This document shows, piece by piece, positions 44,666-55,085 of a DNA stretch of 64,000 nt (positions are counted from its first letter, which is position 1; every line of letters begins with the position of its first letter). The stretch is from Mortierella sp. BCC40632 (Eukaryota > Mortierellomycota > Mortierellomycetes > Mortierellales > Mortierellaceae), in assembly GCA_011634665.1 (NCBI GenBank), contig WAEK01000012.1, forward strand, positions 310,001 through 374,000, given 5' to 3'. The notes beneath the pieces are model-generated. The model was given only the letters and a program-made list of their open reading frames with translations. It was not told the origin of the DNA and made no database searches. A program made the position numbers and the translations under genes.

Positions 44666-45098
44666 CTAAGATAAAATCATGCTCGTAGTGTTCGTCGCTG
44701 TCGCTCGCGTGAGGCGATAGAACTGGTCGACGATCGCCGAGGAGGACCAATTACTTCGATTCATTTTGTCCTCCAAGGGGACGCCAGTTTTGACCGCTAC
44801 CGATGCTCCCACTGCTCGGGCCTTGTGGGGGGCGTTGGTGTGGGCCGAGATGAAGACGGGACATGATCGATTTGATATGTCTGGTGATAGTGTCTGTCGA
44901 CACTGGGAGGTGGGGCTTGGACTTGCGCCTGATCAAAGACACAAATGTTTCGACTGGATCCTTTGGGTGTTGCCTATGTCACTCAGGTATGTCCTTGTCG
45001 AAAAGAGCTGCTCTTTCACGATGGCTCCTTTAAGCCGTCACTGGGCACAACGCAGAGTCGTTGTGTGCGTAGATGTGGATCGGTTTTACGCTCCGCAT
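44666..45098 (-). pseudogene. Decayed tyrosine recombinase (Crypton/DIRS-like), C-terminal part
   Basis: Read on the minus strand from 45098 to 44666. The fragments HIYAHNDSALCPV, STDTITRHIKSIM, HKARAVGASVAVKTGVPLED and NWSSSAIVDQFYRLTRATAT appear in the order found at the C-terminus of Crypton- or DIRS-type tyrosine recombinases. The HxxR motif and the terminal catalytic Tyr can be seen. The frame is broken by stops at about 45030 and 44979 and by a shift in the C6 run (G6 on the plus strand) near 44827-44832, so it is inactive. The N-terminal part is missing. It lies exactly where the 5' exons of GTPase 4 would be, so insertion or rearrangement by this element may have damaged that copy. 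The assignment rests on motif pattern only. Confidence 0.55.
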
Positions 45099-45127
45099 AG
45101 AGTTTCGCTTCTCTTTGGGGAAGACAA

Positions 45128-45552
45128 CAACTTATGCCAATGAGGGGATTTCCTCGCAATCCCCTAGCACCTTGGATCGCGGTATCTCTTCAAAGTAGGT
45201 CACCATGCGATCAATCGTCATCTAACAGATTAAGGGATCGTATTGATCTGCTTAAGAAAGATATGGAAAAGCAGAAACTAGTCATCCAGCGACTCCAAGA
45301 ACAGCTAGGAGCTCAAAATGCATCAGGGAAAAGTGAGAGTCCCGAGGAAGTGGAATTAGTGAGGGGTCGTGAATCCATCACGCGTGCTAGCCGAGAGACA
45401 CATAACCTCAATCTTTCCTTGGCTGTAGGGGAGGCCGGCGCGTATGAAAGAGATCCAGCCGATTGCGCTAGAAAGGTTGCTAGTTTTTATGCAAACTATG
45501 TTCCTGAAAAGGGCGAAGAGGCTGCATCGGAGGTGATAAGGATAGCTAGAAT
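45128..45552 (+). pseudogene. GTPase 4 relic: N-terminal exon fused to C-terminal coiled coil, G domain deleted
   Basis: Bases ~45128-45194 match exon 3 of GTPase 5 (46575-46644) with few changes, including the donor AA/gtaggt and the first ~27 intron bases. The sequence then jumps to CTAACAGAT, matching GTPase 5 coding sequence at ~48058. It follows the coiled coil (DLLKKDMEKQK, IQRLQEQLGAQ) and tail (NLNLSLAVGEAGAYERDPAD, YVPEKGEEA) to ~45552. The whole G domain and the YW module, about 1.4 kb in GTPase 5, are deleted. A frame remains open across the junction, and the CTAACAG at the join could act as an acceptor in the right phase, but the resulting intron would be only 34 nt. No first exon is left. 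Probably non-functional, although a G-domain-less protein is conceivable. Confidence 0.75.
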
Positions 45553-46198
45553 AAAAAAAACTTTTTTTTTTTTTTTTTTTTTTTACTCTATCAAGCTCAG
45601 TTGGGTCCTGATAGTCGATGTAACACCCAGCCACGCTTGACGACTGAAGCGATTGGACTGGGGCATGTTATTTTTTTTTTTTTGTTTGGGTGGGGAGGGG
45701 GGATAGAGATGGCCACCACACAGCCATACCCAATCTACACTTTTTTCAAGCTTAGTCATGGATCCCATGTGGTCATTTGATCAAGACTCGCTCTTTGGTT
45801 GAGTCATTTCAGCTTTTCCCGTCTACCATGTCGCCATATTTTTCGACAGAGTGCTCTTCTCCCACAGTTGACATATTCGTGAGAACACTGGTAGCCATGG
45901 GACACCCACCAACGCATCAACTCCGTAGTGGATAACCTTGTGTATTGCCCCCGAGTAACACACAAGAGCCCAATATTGTCCAGTCCTGCTTCGCCCTGCC
46001 TGAGTACCCTTGACCTCGCCCTCGCCCTCGCCCTCCTCCTCGCCCCCTCCTCTTCAACCTAGGAAACTGGTCGCTTCTGTTCAGAAAATCTCAGAGTATT
46101 TAATGACTTTCCTACTTACCTCTCTTTTTGCTCCATATCTTGTTCCAACTATCCCTTCGATTGATCTCTCACTTTATCTTGCTCTTCGCTTTCTCAAC
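45553..46198. other. Intergenic with duplicated 3' flank and GTPase 5 promoter
   Basis: From ~45553 to ~46050 this region is homologous to the 3' flank of GTPase 5 (~48380-48890), for example GGGTCCTGATAGTCGATGTA and GGTAGCCATGGGACAC in both. It ends in the GTPase 5 promoter. No gene seen. Confidence 0.65.
45990..46102 (+). promoter_or_regulatory. TTCGCCCT box and TATTTAA box of GTPase 5
   Basis: TTCGCCCT at 45990-45997 with CTCGCCCTCGCCCT repeats following, and TATTTAA at about 46097-46103, ~102 bp before the ATG. Confidence 0.55.
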
Positions 46199-48390
46199 AT
46201 GACACGTCCGGATCCTAAGTAAGTGGAATTTCGATAGTTGGTGCTTAACTTGAGTGAATAGTCTTTATCTCACAGGCAACTGAACTTCAAACTACATCTT
46301 TGATTTTAAAACAGTAAAGGGAGCTCGTCTTTCAATAAGACCACTGGAAACTCACGTTCCCCTGAACGTGCTCCACATGAGGCCATAGGAGAGTAAGTCA
46401 GTCACGCCCTTTCGCCTTGACACGAGTCTCGCTCAAAAGCCAGTTGGATACTTTAGATAAACGTCGCTCAAGAATACTAACAGTGACTGCATATCTGACC
46501 CCTTTATAGTATCTTCGCCAATTTTGGAATCACCTCTCGCCGTGAAGGGAGGCCACCAAGAGCTCCTCAGGGATTAAGAACTTATGCCGATGAGGAGACT
46601 TCCTCGCAATCCCCTAGCACCTTGGATCGCGGTACCTCTCCAAAGTAGGCCACCATGCGATCAAAAGTCATTCCTTCTCTTTTCGGATGATGTAGATAAG
46701 CTAATAGCCATTCACTTACGTGCTTTTAATGTATAGTGACCAAAGTAGCCATGCAAGCTCGATGGCAGCCGAGAACCGCCAAGAGAAAAGGGATATAAAT
46801 ATCCTTGTCATTGGGCCTTCTCAATCCGGAAAGTCTACGCTGATTGAAGCCATTCTCCAGTACTTGGATCCAAGGAGAGAAGTCGATCGCTCCAAAATCG
46901 GAGATGGGAATGACTCATGCACCGACGAAGTCTTTGTCAGCGAGTTAAGGTCTCACATTCCTGAATATGAGCTGGTTTATGCCAGGAATAAGGCGGGAGA
47001 TTCAGGCAGTGCCTTATGGACACTAGAAGGTACAGCCGATGCTGAGGGACTTCTTGGTGCTGTGAAGTTTGAGACATACAAGAAGAATATCAATCGTGAG
47101 GACATGAATGTCGTCATGCTCGAACAAGATCACCCGATCGAGTACAACTTCCGTATCATTGACACCCCGGGGCTGGACGATACAAATGGGAGGAATGTGA
47201 GGAACGTTGTCAAGATCTTGGAGTCTCTATCCAAGGGACAAGACATCGATCTAGTCATTTTTACCTTCGAGATGGGTAGATCGATTTCGCAAAGTGTGCA
47301 AGAGGCCTTAACGGACTACCACAACATCTTTTCAGAGATGCGAGGTCTTTTCGTGTTTGTCCACACGAAAGTGAATTACGAAAAGCTACATCCACACAGC
47401 AAGTATTTCGACGATATCTCCAAGAGGAAGAGCATATTTGACCGAATCATTGGTCGAGGGGTTCGTCATTTAGCTATTGACTCGGATTTTGAAGAGGACA
47501 GACCAGTCCGAATCTACAAGAGACAGTCCGATATCCGAGAGCTCCTTTCTCTTGCGGATATGAATGTCCCGGTGTCGACCAGCCGAATGCGACTATCTAA
47601 GACTCAGTGGATGCGTCAAGTGGATGAGATCGTTATCAATAACTGCAAGCTATCTCAGAAATTGATTCAACAAAAGATTCTCAGTACTCCACAGCATAGG
47701 GGAAGTGCTGCTGAGCAAAGGGTAGAAAGCACCAGGATCGAGCTCAACAAGAACCTTTACGACTTCCGCGAGAAAACAGCCGATCTCAAATACTACGAGA
47801 CTGATGCTATCGACATCCTTGGTGAGATTACTAGCGACGAAAACTGGGGAATTCTCGACTTAATACCTTCATCCAGACAACGTAAAACACTCGAGATCAG
47901 AGATTTGGAATGTGCGATTGACGCGATTCGTGAGACAAGTAATAATTACAAGGTCAAGCATTTGGGAGGAGGGATCAACGACAATTACTGGAAAGTAGAG
48001 ATTAAGAGAGTTGCACTCAGGAACGGATGCTTCTCTGCAAAGCTGTATGCCAAGCGCTCTAACAGATGTAGGGATCTTGTTGATCTTCTTAAGAAGGATA
48101 TGGAAAAGCAGAAACAAGCCATCCAGAGTCTCCAAGAACAACTAGAAGCTCAAGATACGCCTGGAAAAAGTGAAAATCCTAAGGAGGAAGAGGAGTTACT
48201 GAGAAATCTTGAAACCATCACGCGTGCTAGCCGAGAGACACTTAATCTCAATCTCTTCTTGGCTGTAGCAAAGGCCGGTGTGTATGAAGGAGATCCAGTC
48301 GATTGCGCTAGAAAGGTTGCTAGCTTTTACGCAAACTATGTTCCTAAAAAAGGGCGAAGAGGCTGCATCAGAGGCCATTCTAGTGTTTAG
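46199..48390 (+). CDS. GTPase 5: AIG1/GIMAP-like P-loop protein, G4 Asp replaced by Asn
   Basis: Exons 46199-46218, 46315-46392, 46510-46644 and 46737-48390, all introns phase 2; 628 residues. The first ~95 residues are a disordered N-terminus from three small exons (MTRPDPNKGSSSF; RAPQGLRTYADEE). G1 is GPSQSGKS (104-111), G3 DTPGLDDTNG (from 220) and G4 TKVN (288-291). The Asp that reads the guanine base is Asn here. Downstream are coiled coils, the YW module (GGGINDNYWKVEIKR ... GCFSAKLYAKR) and FLAVAKAGVYEGDPVD. The very C-terminus is frameshifted relative to paralogues: in CCTAAAAAAGGGCGAAGAGG one extra A turns the expected GEEA tail into GRRGCIRGHSSV and a stop. It is the intact sister of the GTPase 4 relic. 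Confidence 0.83.
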
Positions 48391-48975
48391 GATAGCTAGA
48401 ATAAAAAAAAAAAAAACAGTCTTTTTTTTCATTCTTAACTAGCTCAGTTGGGTCCTGATAGTCGATGTAACAGCCAGCCAAACCAAATGACTGAAGAGAG
48501 AAAAGTGATCGGACTGGCGCATGCAATTTTTTTTTGGGGGAGGGGGAGATGGGAGACAGACGGCCATCACACAGTTGTGTCCAAGCTACAACTCTTTTAG
48601 GCTTAGTCACGGATCCCATATGGTCATTTGATCAAGACTTGCTCTTTGGTTGAGTCATTTCAACTTTTCCTGTCTGCCATGTCACCACCTTTTCAACAAT
48701 GATATTTTCCCACAATCTACATTTTTGTGAGAAAACTGGTAGCCATGGGACACTCACCAACGAATCAATTTTGAAGGAGAGCCTTGTGCACTAACACAAG
48801 TAGTACAAGGGAGCCCGGTATTGTTCGCCCTGCTTCGCCCTGCTCTGAATACCTTGACCTCGCCCTTCGCCCCCATCCTTGTCCTTAATTTTGCCCTCTT
48901 GGTTGCTCCACTCTCAGTGATTGTATTTAAGACTGTCCCCACCATTCTCACTTCGCCTCATTACCTTTCCCAGTC
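48391..48975. other. 3' flank of GTPase 5 and promoter of GTPase 6
   Basis: Homologous to 45553-46050 (see the segmental duplication finding). Holds a T8G6 stretch near 48529-48544 and the GTPase 6 promoter. No gene seen. Confidence 0.6.
48824..48930 (+). promoter_or_regulatory. TTCGCCCT boxes and TATTTAA box of GTPase 6
   Basis: TTCGCCCT at 48824-48831 and 48834-48841, more CGCCCT variants to ~48870, and TATTTAA at 48924-48930, about 50 bp before the ATG. Confidence 0.55.
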
Positions 48976-51294
48976 ATGACACATTCAACCTCCAAGTAAG
49001 CAAGGCTTTGATGATAAACACTCAAACCAGATGATCTATTATGTCGCTAATTGACAAACTCCTTGCTTGAAACAGCAGGGTTAATGGTGTTTTTTGCAAT
49101 GATGGGGCAATCAATGAGCAAGACTCTATCAATGTGATAGTCAGCGGGTAAATTACGTTCTCATAGCCTGCCTCAAGTTTTGATTCAAATTGAGGAGCAT
49201 CTAGAGCGATATAAAGTCTGACCATGATAATGTCTTTACCTTTTGTAGGACTGTTAGCTCTCTTAGAGGCCGTTTTATTGACGCTGACGCTAAGAAACAA
49301 GCAATCGGTCATAAGAGAGTCAATAGTGTCAGCTCTGGAACAATCTCACCGCCTCCCAAGTGCTCGGACGAAGGCCCGAAACAGTGGAGAAATCAAGGAT
49401 ATCAGGTCGATCAGGAGAATAAACCTTGGTCAATTGAGCAAGGATCCTATGTCTCGAGGCCAAGTCCTCCAGACTTCATGCCCAAGCCGAGCCCATTCAG
49501 GTATGGCATGTTCAGTCAGAATGGCTGCTATACCTCCTATTCGATCTAAAGTCAACTTATATCATGGTTTAGTGATAAATACTAACTGTCCGTTCGCCTG
49601 GTATATCATTAATTTGTAGCGGAAAAAATAACGGGGCAAGCGTGGGCTTTACTAATGACTATAAAGCGAAAAAGGATATCAACATACTTCTTATTGGGCC
49701 ATCTCAATCCGGCAAGTCCACGTTGATTGAGGCCTTCCGCAAGTATCTCGATCCGAAGAGAGAAATCGATCACAGCAAAATCGGGGATGGCAACAAATCG
49801 CACACCAACGATGTCATTGTCAGCGAGTTTACGTCTGTCATTCCTGAATATGATCTGGTATATTCCAACAACCAATACCACGCCACACCAGGATATCCTA
49901 AGAACACATCATCAACAAAAGACGGCTTAGTCGATTTCGAGGGACTCCTAGGTGTTGCGAATCTGAAAATGTATCAGAAGAATATCAATCGCGAAGATGT
50001 GCAAATCATCACACGAAGTCCAGAGCACTTGATTGAGTACAACTTCCGTATCATCGATACCCCAGGTCTCGACGACACCGAAGGCAGAGATGTGAAGAAT
50101 GTCGCCAAGATCTTGGAGTCCCTATCCAAAGTGCAAGACATCGATCTGGTTCTTTTTACCTTTGCGATGGGTATAGCTCTAACACCAAGCGTGCGAAGAG
50201 CCTTAGAGGATTACCGCAGTATCTTCTCAGAGATGAGAGGACTCGTTGCAGTTGTTCACACGAAGGTGAATTACGAGAAACTTCATCCAGGTTCTAAGGA
50301 CCACAGTGGCCTCATTAGTAGAATGAAAGATCTGGACAGTACCATGGGCCGAAAGATCCGTCATTTTGCTATCGACTCAGATTTCGAGGAGTACAGACCA
50401 GTCCGAATCTACAAGAGACAGACCGACATTCGAGAGCTCCTTTCTCTTGCGAATTTAAATGTCTCAGTGTCGACCAGCCTAATGCAACTTTCCAAGACTC
50501 AGTGGATGCGTCAAGTGGATGATCTGGTCGTGGGTTTCTGCATATCCCAGGAATCGATTCAAAAGCAGAATTTCACCTCATCTCTAGCCAGAAAGAACAC
50601 TGTTAGACGGAAGGCAGGGAAAAACAAGCTCGAGCTTAACGAGGTCCTCTACGATTACCGCGAGAAACGATCCAAGCTCAAAAGTCTCGACTCTAATTTC
50701 CTCGAGTTCCTTGTTGAAGTTTCCAGTGACGAAAGTTGGAAGGTCCTTGACTTGTTCTTAACGACCAGGCCTCTTAAGACACTTGAGGCTACAAACTTGG
50801 AATGTAAAATTGATGCGATTCGTGAAATGAGTAACGGTTACAAGGTCACATCTTCGGAGGGAGGACTTGCCTTCGATCACTGGAGAGTAGAGATCAGGAG
50901 AATGGCGTACAAGAACGGGACCTACAATGCAAAGTTGTATGCCAAACGTTCTAATATGTTCAAAGCTGATATCGATAAGCTCAGGGAAGAGGTGAAAGAG
51001 CTGGAGATAACTATCCGGGATCTTCGCAGGCAATTAGGAGCTCACGGTTCACCGGTCGAAAGCGAGAGTCTGGAGGAAGAGGCGAAACTTTTGAAGGGTC
51101 TCGAGACCATCACGCGCGCTAGACGTACCACACTCCACCTCAATCTCTTCCTGGCTATAGCAAAGGCTGGCGTGTACGAAGGGGATCCAAACGACTGCAT
51201 TAAGAAGGTTGCCGACTTTTATGCAAACTATGTCCCAGAAGAGGGCGAGGAAGCTTCATTGGAAACCATCCCTAGTGTCCAGGATCAATATTAA
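48976..51294 (+). CDS. GTPase 6: AIG1/GIMAP-like P-loop protein, G4 Asp replaced by Asn
   Basis: Exons 48976-48995, 49076-49147, 49249-49500 and 49620-51294, all introns phase 2; 672 residues. Exon 2 could start at 49076 or 49079 (tandem CAGCAG). The ~130-residue N-terminus is disordered and unlike those of GTPase 7 and 9 (SSGTISPPPKCSDEGPKQW). G1 is GPSQSGKS (141-148), G3 DTPGLDDTEG (from 261) and G4 TKVN (329-332); as in GTPase 5, the base-reading Asp is Asn. Tail: coiled coils, YW-type module in which Y is H (EGGLAFDHWRVEIRR ... GTYNAKLYAKR), then FLAIAKAGVYEGDPND ... YVPEEGEEASLE. By eye it is closest to GTPase 5 (YKKNINRED / YQKNINRED, EYNFRIIDTPGLDDT). Confidence 0.83.
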
Positions 51295-51369
51295 TAGGAT
51301 TATCACTCGCAGTCAGATGATCGAATAAAGTCTAACAGACCAGAGTCGAGCTTTATGGTACTTTGATTT

Positions 51370-51816
51370 TTAGATAGTTGTCGCGTCCACCATGATACTC
51401 CCAACATGGAAAGCTGTTTTCTTATCTGGAGACAGCATGTCAGTAGAGATAGCGTGGGGCAAATTAGCAGGAGTCTGAGAGGTCGGTGAGAAAAAGACAA
51501 GTCTGGACACTTGGCCCAAGGACGTTCTGCTCCCTGTGGGACAGGAAGCAAGGCCCAACATAAATGCTGTAAGGTGCACGAGCCACGTGCACTGCTCCTC
51601 TACTGAAAGTCCCCGGCCATCAAGATGGTGGAGCAGGGGACTGCTATTTGGGATCTCTGCAGCAAGAAAGAGCTTAGGAAATGGCAAGTCCCAGCTATTT
51701 AGGTCTCGGTGCTTCTGTTTTCTCACTGGCCAATGCAGAGACTGATGCGTGCGAGTATGGAGAACACGACCTTTTGTGAACAATAGGAGGATGAGAAGGG
51801 CTAGTCTAGTAGTCAT
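51370..51816 (-). CDS. Possible small secreted protein (weak ORF)
   Basis: An uninterrupted frame of 148 residues from ATG 51816. The N-terminus MTTRLALLILLLFTKG looks like a signal peptide (Arg then a leucine-rich core). No family recognised; there are three Cys. It sits inside the GTPase array, antisense to it and divergent from GTPase 7. It could equally be a chance frame in a pseudogene or in non-coding DNA. Confidence 0.25.
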   Translation of the reverse strand: MTTRLALLILLLFTKGRVLHTRTHQSLHWPVRKQKHRDLNSWDLPFPKLFLAAEIPNSSPLLHHLDGRGLSVEEQCTWLVHLTAFMLGLASCPTGSRTSLGQVSRLVFFSPTSQTPANLPHAISTDMLSPDKKTAFHVGSIMVDATTI

Positions 51817-52039
51817 GAGAGGCACGAAAAAACAATTTGGGCACGTCCAACCAGACTGAGATGGTTAGCGGTTCCCTCAATATTTTTTTTTGTGGTTGCT
51901 CCTTATCGCACCAGTAATTCTGCATGTCATTTCCACCGGACTGCTTCCACTAGATTTTTATGCAGCGCTTTGCATGTGTTGTGCACATTGGAGCACGGAT
52001 CTGTCCACTCTGCCATGCCCTTCGGGCCATTACAGACCC

Positions 52040-52086
52040 CGCCCTTGTCCTACTCAGGTGACACCTTTAAATTTTGGTGCATAAAA
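52040..52086 (+). promoter_or_regulatory. CGCCCTTGTCCTAC box and ATAAAA box of GTPase 7
   Basis: CGCCCTTGTCCTACT at 52040-52054, the same extended form as in GTPase 8 and 9, followed by ATAAAA at 52081, 71 bp before the ATG. Confidence 0.55.
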
Positions 52087-52151
52087 ACAATCAACAGCCT
52101 CCCCACCCTTGTCTGCCTCTTTCTTCCTTTCCTTGCTCCGCTCGCCCAACC

Positions 52152-54586
52152 ATGACTCTCCCAATTCCTGTGTAAGTAGAAATTCAATAATCCTTACTGG
52201 CCCCGAGTATATCTGTCACTCGCTCATTCATGTTGAAGCAGCCCACACTCCGAACACTTCAACAATGAGACATTCAAGTAACAGGACTCCCTCTGGGCTA
52301 ACCATGGGAGTCTAGTGCCTCCTATGGTCATGGATGTTACTCTCAAGGTGGCTTTGGCATAGGGAGATGGGAAAAAAGGCCACTAACAATGATCGCTCTC
52401 TATATTTTTTACAGCGCGGTTGGCCCTTCTGAGGACAGCTACCTCCAACCAAGCAGTGACCAGCTAGGGAACGATCAAGGAATGGAAGGAATAGGTCCCA
52501 GTGCCAAAATAGAAGCTTCCTCACATACCCCTGACCAGTCGATCAAAAGTACAGCTTTCATGGGAAAATGTGAGATGCAAACAACAGGTCAAGTGGATAC
52601 TCTACAATTAGCTACTCAGGACCCTCACGACACCAAAACAGCACCCTCCAACATCACGCGAGATCCAGATGCGATCGACGAGGCAGAAGTTATCAGTCAG
52701 AGCTACCACAGTGCCGTTTCAAGGTAAGCGGTCTTGTGCGATCATAAGCCTTTAGTCAACTAGCGCGACAGTCTCATGGACCGAAACCAAGAGCATCTCT
52801 TCAAGACCATCTGATAGCCTAGGGTCCAGAGTAACTACTAACCGCAAGCTCAATCCTCAATTCTGATGACGTCAACACATACAGCCACAACCTTGGTCAG
52901 GAGAGCGCAAACCCTGTAGAGACCAAGGACCTCAATATCCTTGTCATTGGACCATCTCAATCCGGAAAGTCCACGCTAATTGAGGCGATTCGCAACTACC
53001 TCAATCCTGAGAGAGAAATCGACTACAGTAAAATCGGGAATGGCAGTGAGTCGTGCACTAAAGAAGTATTTCTTAACGAGTTTACATCCCACATCCCAAA
53101 ATACGAGCTAATTCATCCCAGCGCGACAAACCAAACGATGGAGGGGAATCCTCAGGGTATTCTGGGGACAACAGGAACTTTAGTCGATATTGAGGGACTC
53201 CAAGGCGTCGCAAACTGGCCACTTTACCGGAGCACCGTTAATCGAAGCGATCTGAAGATCCGTTTGTGCGAACAAGACCCTCCAGTAGAATACAGATTTC
53301 GTATCCTCGACACTCCAGGACTCGAAGACACAGATGGCCACGATGTGAGGAACGTTGCCGAGATCCTGAAAAATCTGTCCACAGTGGAAGAAATACACTT
53401 GATTCTTATCACCATCGCGGAAGGCACACCCTTGACGCAAGGTTTACAGAATGCACTCAAGGATTATTGTGGCATTTTCTCCGAGATGAATGGCCTGTTT
53501 ACATTTGTCCACACAAAGGTGTCGTACGACAAGCTGCATCCAGGATCCCAGAGATATTACGCCGATCTTACTACGAGGATGGAAAAGCTGGACGAGATCA
53601 TGAATCAGTCTGTTAGACATGTCACCATCGACTCGGATTTTGATGAGGACAGGAAGTTTTGTATCTATATGAGATGGAATGCTATCCGCGATCTATTTTC
53701 TCAAGTGAACCTGAACCTCCCAGTGTCTACAAGTCAAATGAAGCTAATGAAAACAAAATGGATGCGTGTAGTGGACTCGATTGTAATCAAGGAGCAGGAG
53801 ACAAATTCGAGAGATATTCGGCGGCAGCTCCTCGATGTCCAGTCCAAGAGGAATATTTTCCGAACCCAAATTGAGGCAGCCAGAACGAGAGAAATTGCCG
53901 CACTCAAGATCAAGATCGGCGAAGCACGATTTGAGTACCGTGAAAAGCAGGTAGAACTCAATGGGGTTGACTCGGACGTTCTCGAGTTCCTCTTTGAGAG
54001 GTCTAGCCAAGAGCCACGGACAATACTCGATTTTTTCCCATCCAAGAGGCCTCAAATAACACTCGAGGTGCCAAAGCTGGAGTTCAAAATTGCTGATATT
54101 CGGGAAGAGAGGAATGGCTACGATATCGTAAGCTCTAAAGGAGGGATAGATGAAGATCACTGGAAGGTCGTGATTGAGCGTAAGGTGTTCCGACAAGGAG
54201 ATTATCGAGCCAAGTTTTACGCCAAGCGCTGCAGTATACACCAAAACAAGGTGAACGAACTCAAGCTTGAGGCACAGCAAAGGAAGGAGACAGTCTCGAA
54301 GCTCTACAAAAATGTTGAGGCCTTGGAAGGATCTATTGAGAACCATGATGACGCTGAGATAGTGAAAGAGAAAAAACAGCTCGAAGAAGAGCTGAGATTA
54401 TGTCAAGAGGCTCTTACACGTGCCAAGCGAGAGTCGCTTCATCTCAACCTCTTCAAGGCTGTTGCGGAAGCCCGCGTGTATGAGGGAGAAGCGGCAAAGT
54501 GCGCAGAAAAAGTCGCAGACTTTTACAAAAACTACATACCAGCTGATGGTGAAGAGGTCTCGTTGGATGCAATTCTTAGTGCTTAG
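52152..54586 (+). CDS. GTPase 7: AIG1/GIMAP-like P-loop protein, G4 Asp replaced by Ser
   Basis: Exons 52152-52171, 52239-52277, 52415-52723 and 52885-54586, all introns phase 2; 689 residues, the longest of the array. The ~100-residue exon-3 module is homologous to exon 3 of GTPase 9: HTPDQSIKSTAFMGKCEMQT compared with HTPGHSAESTAFMGMCEIRT. G1 is GPSQSGKS (145-152), G3 DTPGLEDTDG (from 265) and G4 TKVS (333-336). The motif before the switch region reads IGNG instead of the IGDG of all other copies. Tail: coiled coils, a YW-type module with D-H in place of N-Y (KGGIDEDHWKVVIERK ... GDYRAKFYAKR), then FKAVAEARVYEGEAAK ... IPADGEEVSLD. Confidence 0.83.
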
Positions 54587-55085
54587 ATAGAGAGAGGACA
54601 AGTGATTTTTGGTCAATGTAATTTTGGCAATGTATTCGGCTCTTTGTAGAGGATTAGAAATGGCCACCATCCTTCAATCTTGTGCCTTGAATTGCATGAT
54701 TTGGTAATTTTTTTCGACTTTCTCTGGTCCGAGTAACTATCGCAATCTATCCCTTTCAGCACAGACGCCATCTTTCCTTAAGAAAATCGAACGCAGCAGC
54801 GCCCACAGTTGTAGGCAGCCTCCAACAAATGTGAAATAGGACCCAGTTTTTTGCTGCAGGAAAGAGAGACACGCTATCAGTAGAGTGTTCATCAGAGCCC
54901 AGATTTGTTCCGCCATATATTAACTTCGCCCTTGTCCTACTTTTTACCCCAGGAGCCCAGCAAAAAACGGTTTGCACTCGCACTTAAAAGTCTGCTCACG
55001 CCCTTCCCGCTTTTACTCTGCTTGGAAACTTTCTCCATGCCCTCAGCTACCAACATCGTGCGTTCCACCCTCAAAGATACATCCA
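54587..55085. other. Intergenic between GTPase 7 and 8
   Basis: Holds the GTPase 8 promoter. The segment ~54730-54940 resembles the region upstream of GTPase 9 (~59370-59610). No gene seen. Confidence 0.55.
54920..54940 (+). promoter_or_regulatory. Extended TTCGCCCTTGTCCTAC box of GTPase 8
   Basis: TTAACTTCGCCCTTGTCCTA plus C at 54920-54940, identical over 21 bases to the box before GTPase 9. CAGAGCCCAGxxTTGxTCCGC precedes both copies. Confidence 0.6.

Larger units (their letters stand above)
51295..52151. other. Intergenic between GTPase 6 and 7, with one weak minus-strand ORF
   Basis: Contains a possible small gene on the minus strand (listed separately) and the GTPase 7 promoter. Nothing else recognised. 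Confidence 0.5.

Noticed and set aside
46271..46314. Alternative acceptor for GTPase 5 exon 2 at cacag/GCAACTG
   Set aside because: It brings a stop codon (TTTGA) in frame before the next donor; the acceptor at 46315 keeps the frame and phase.
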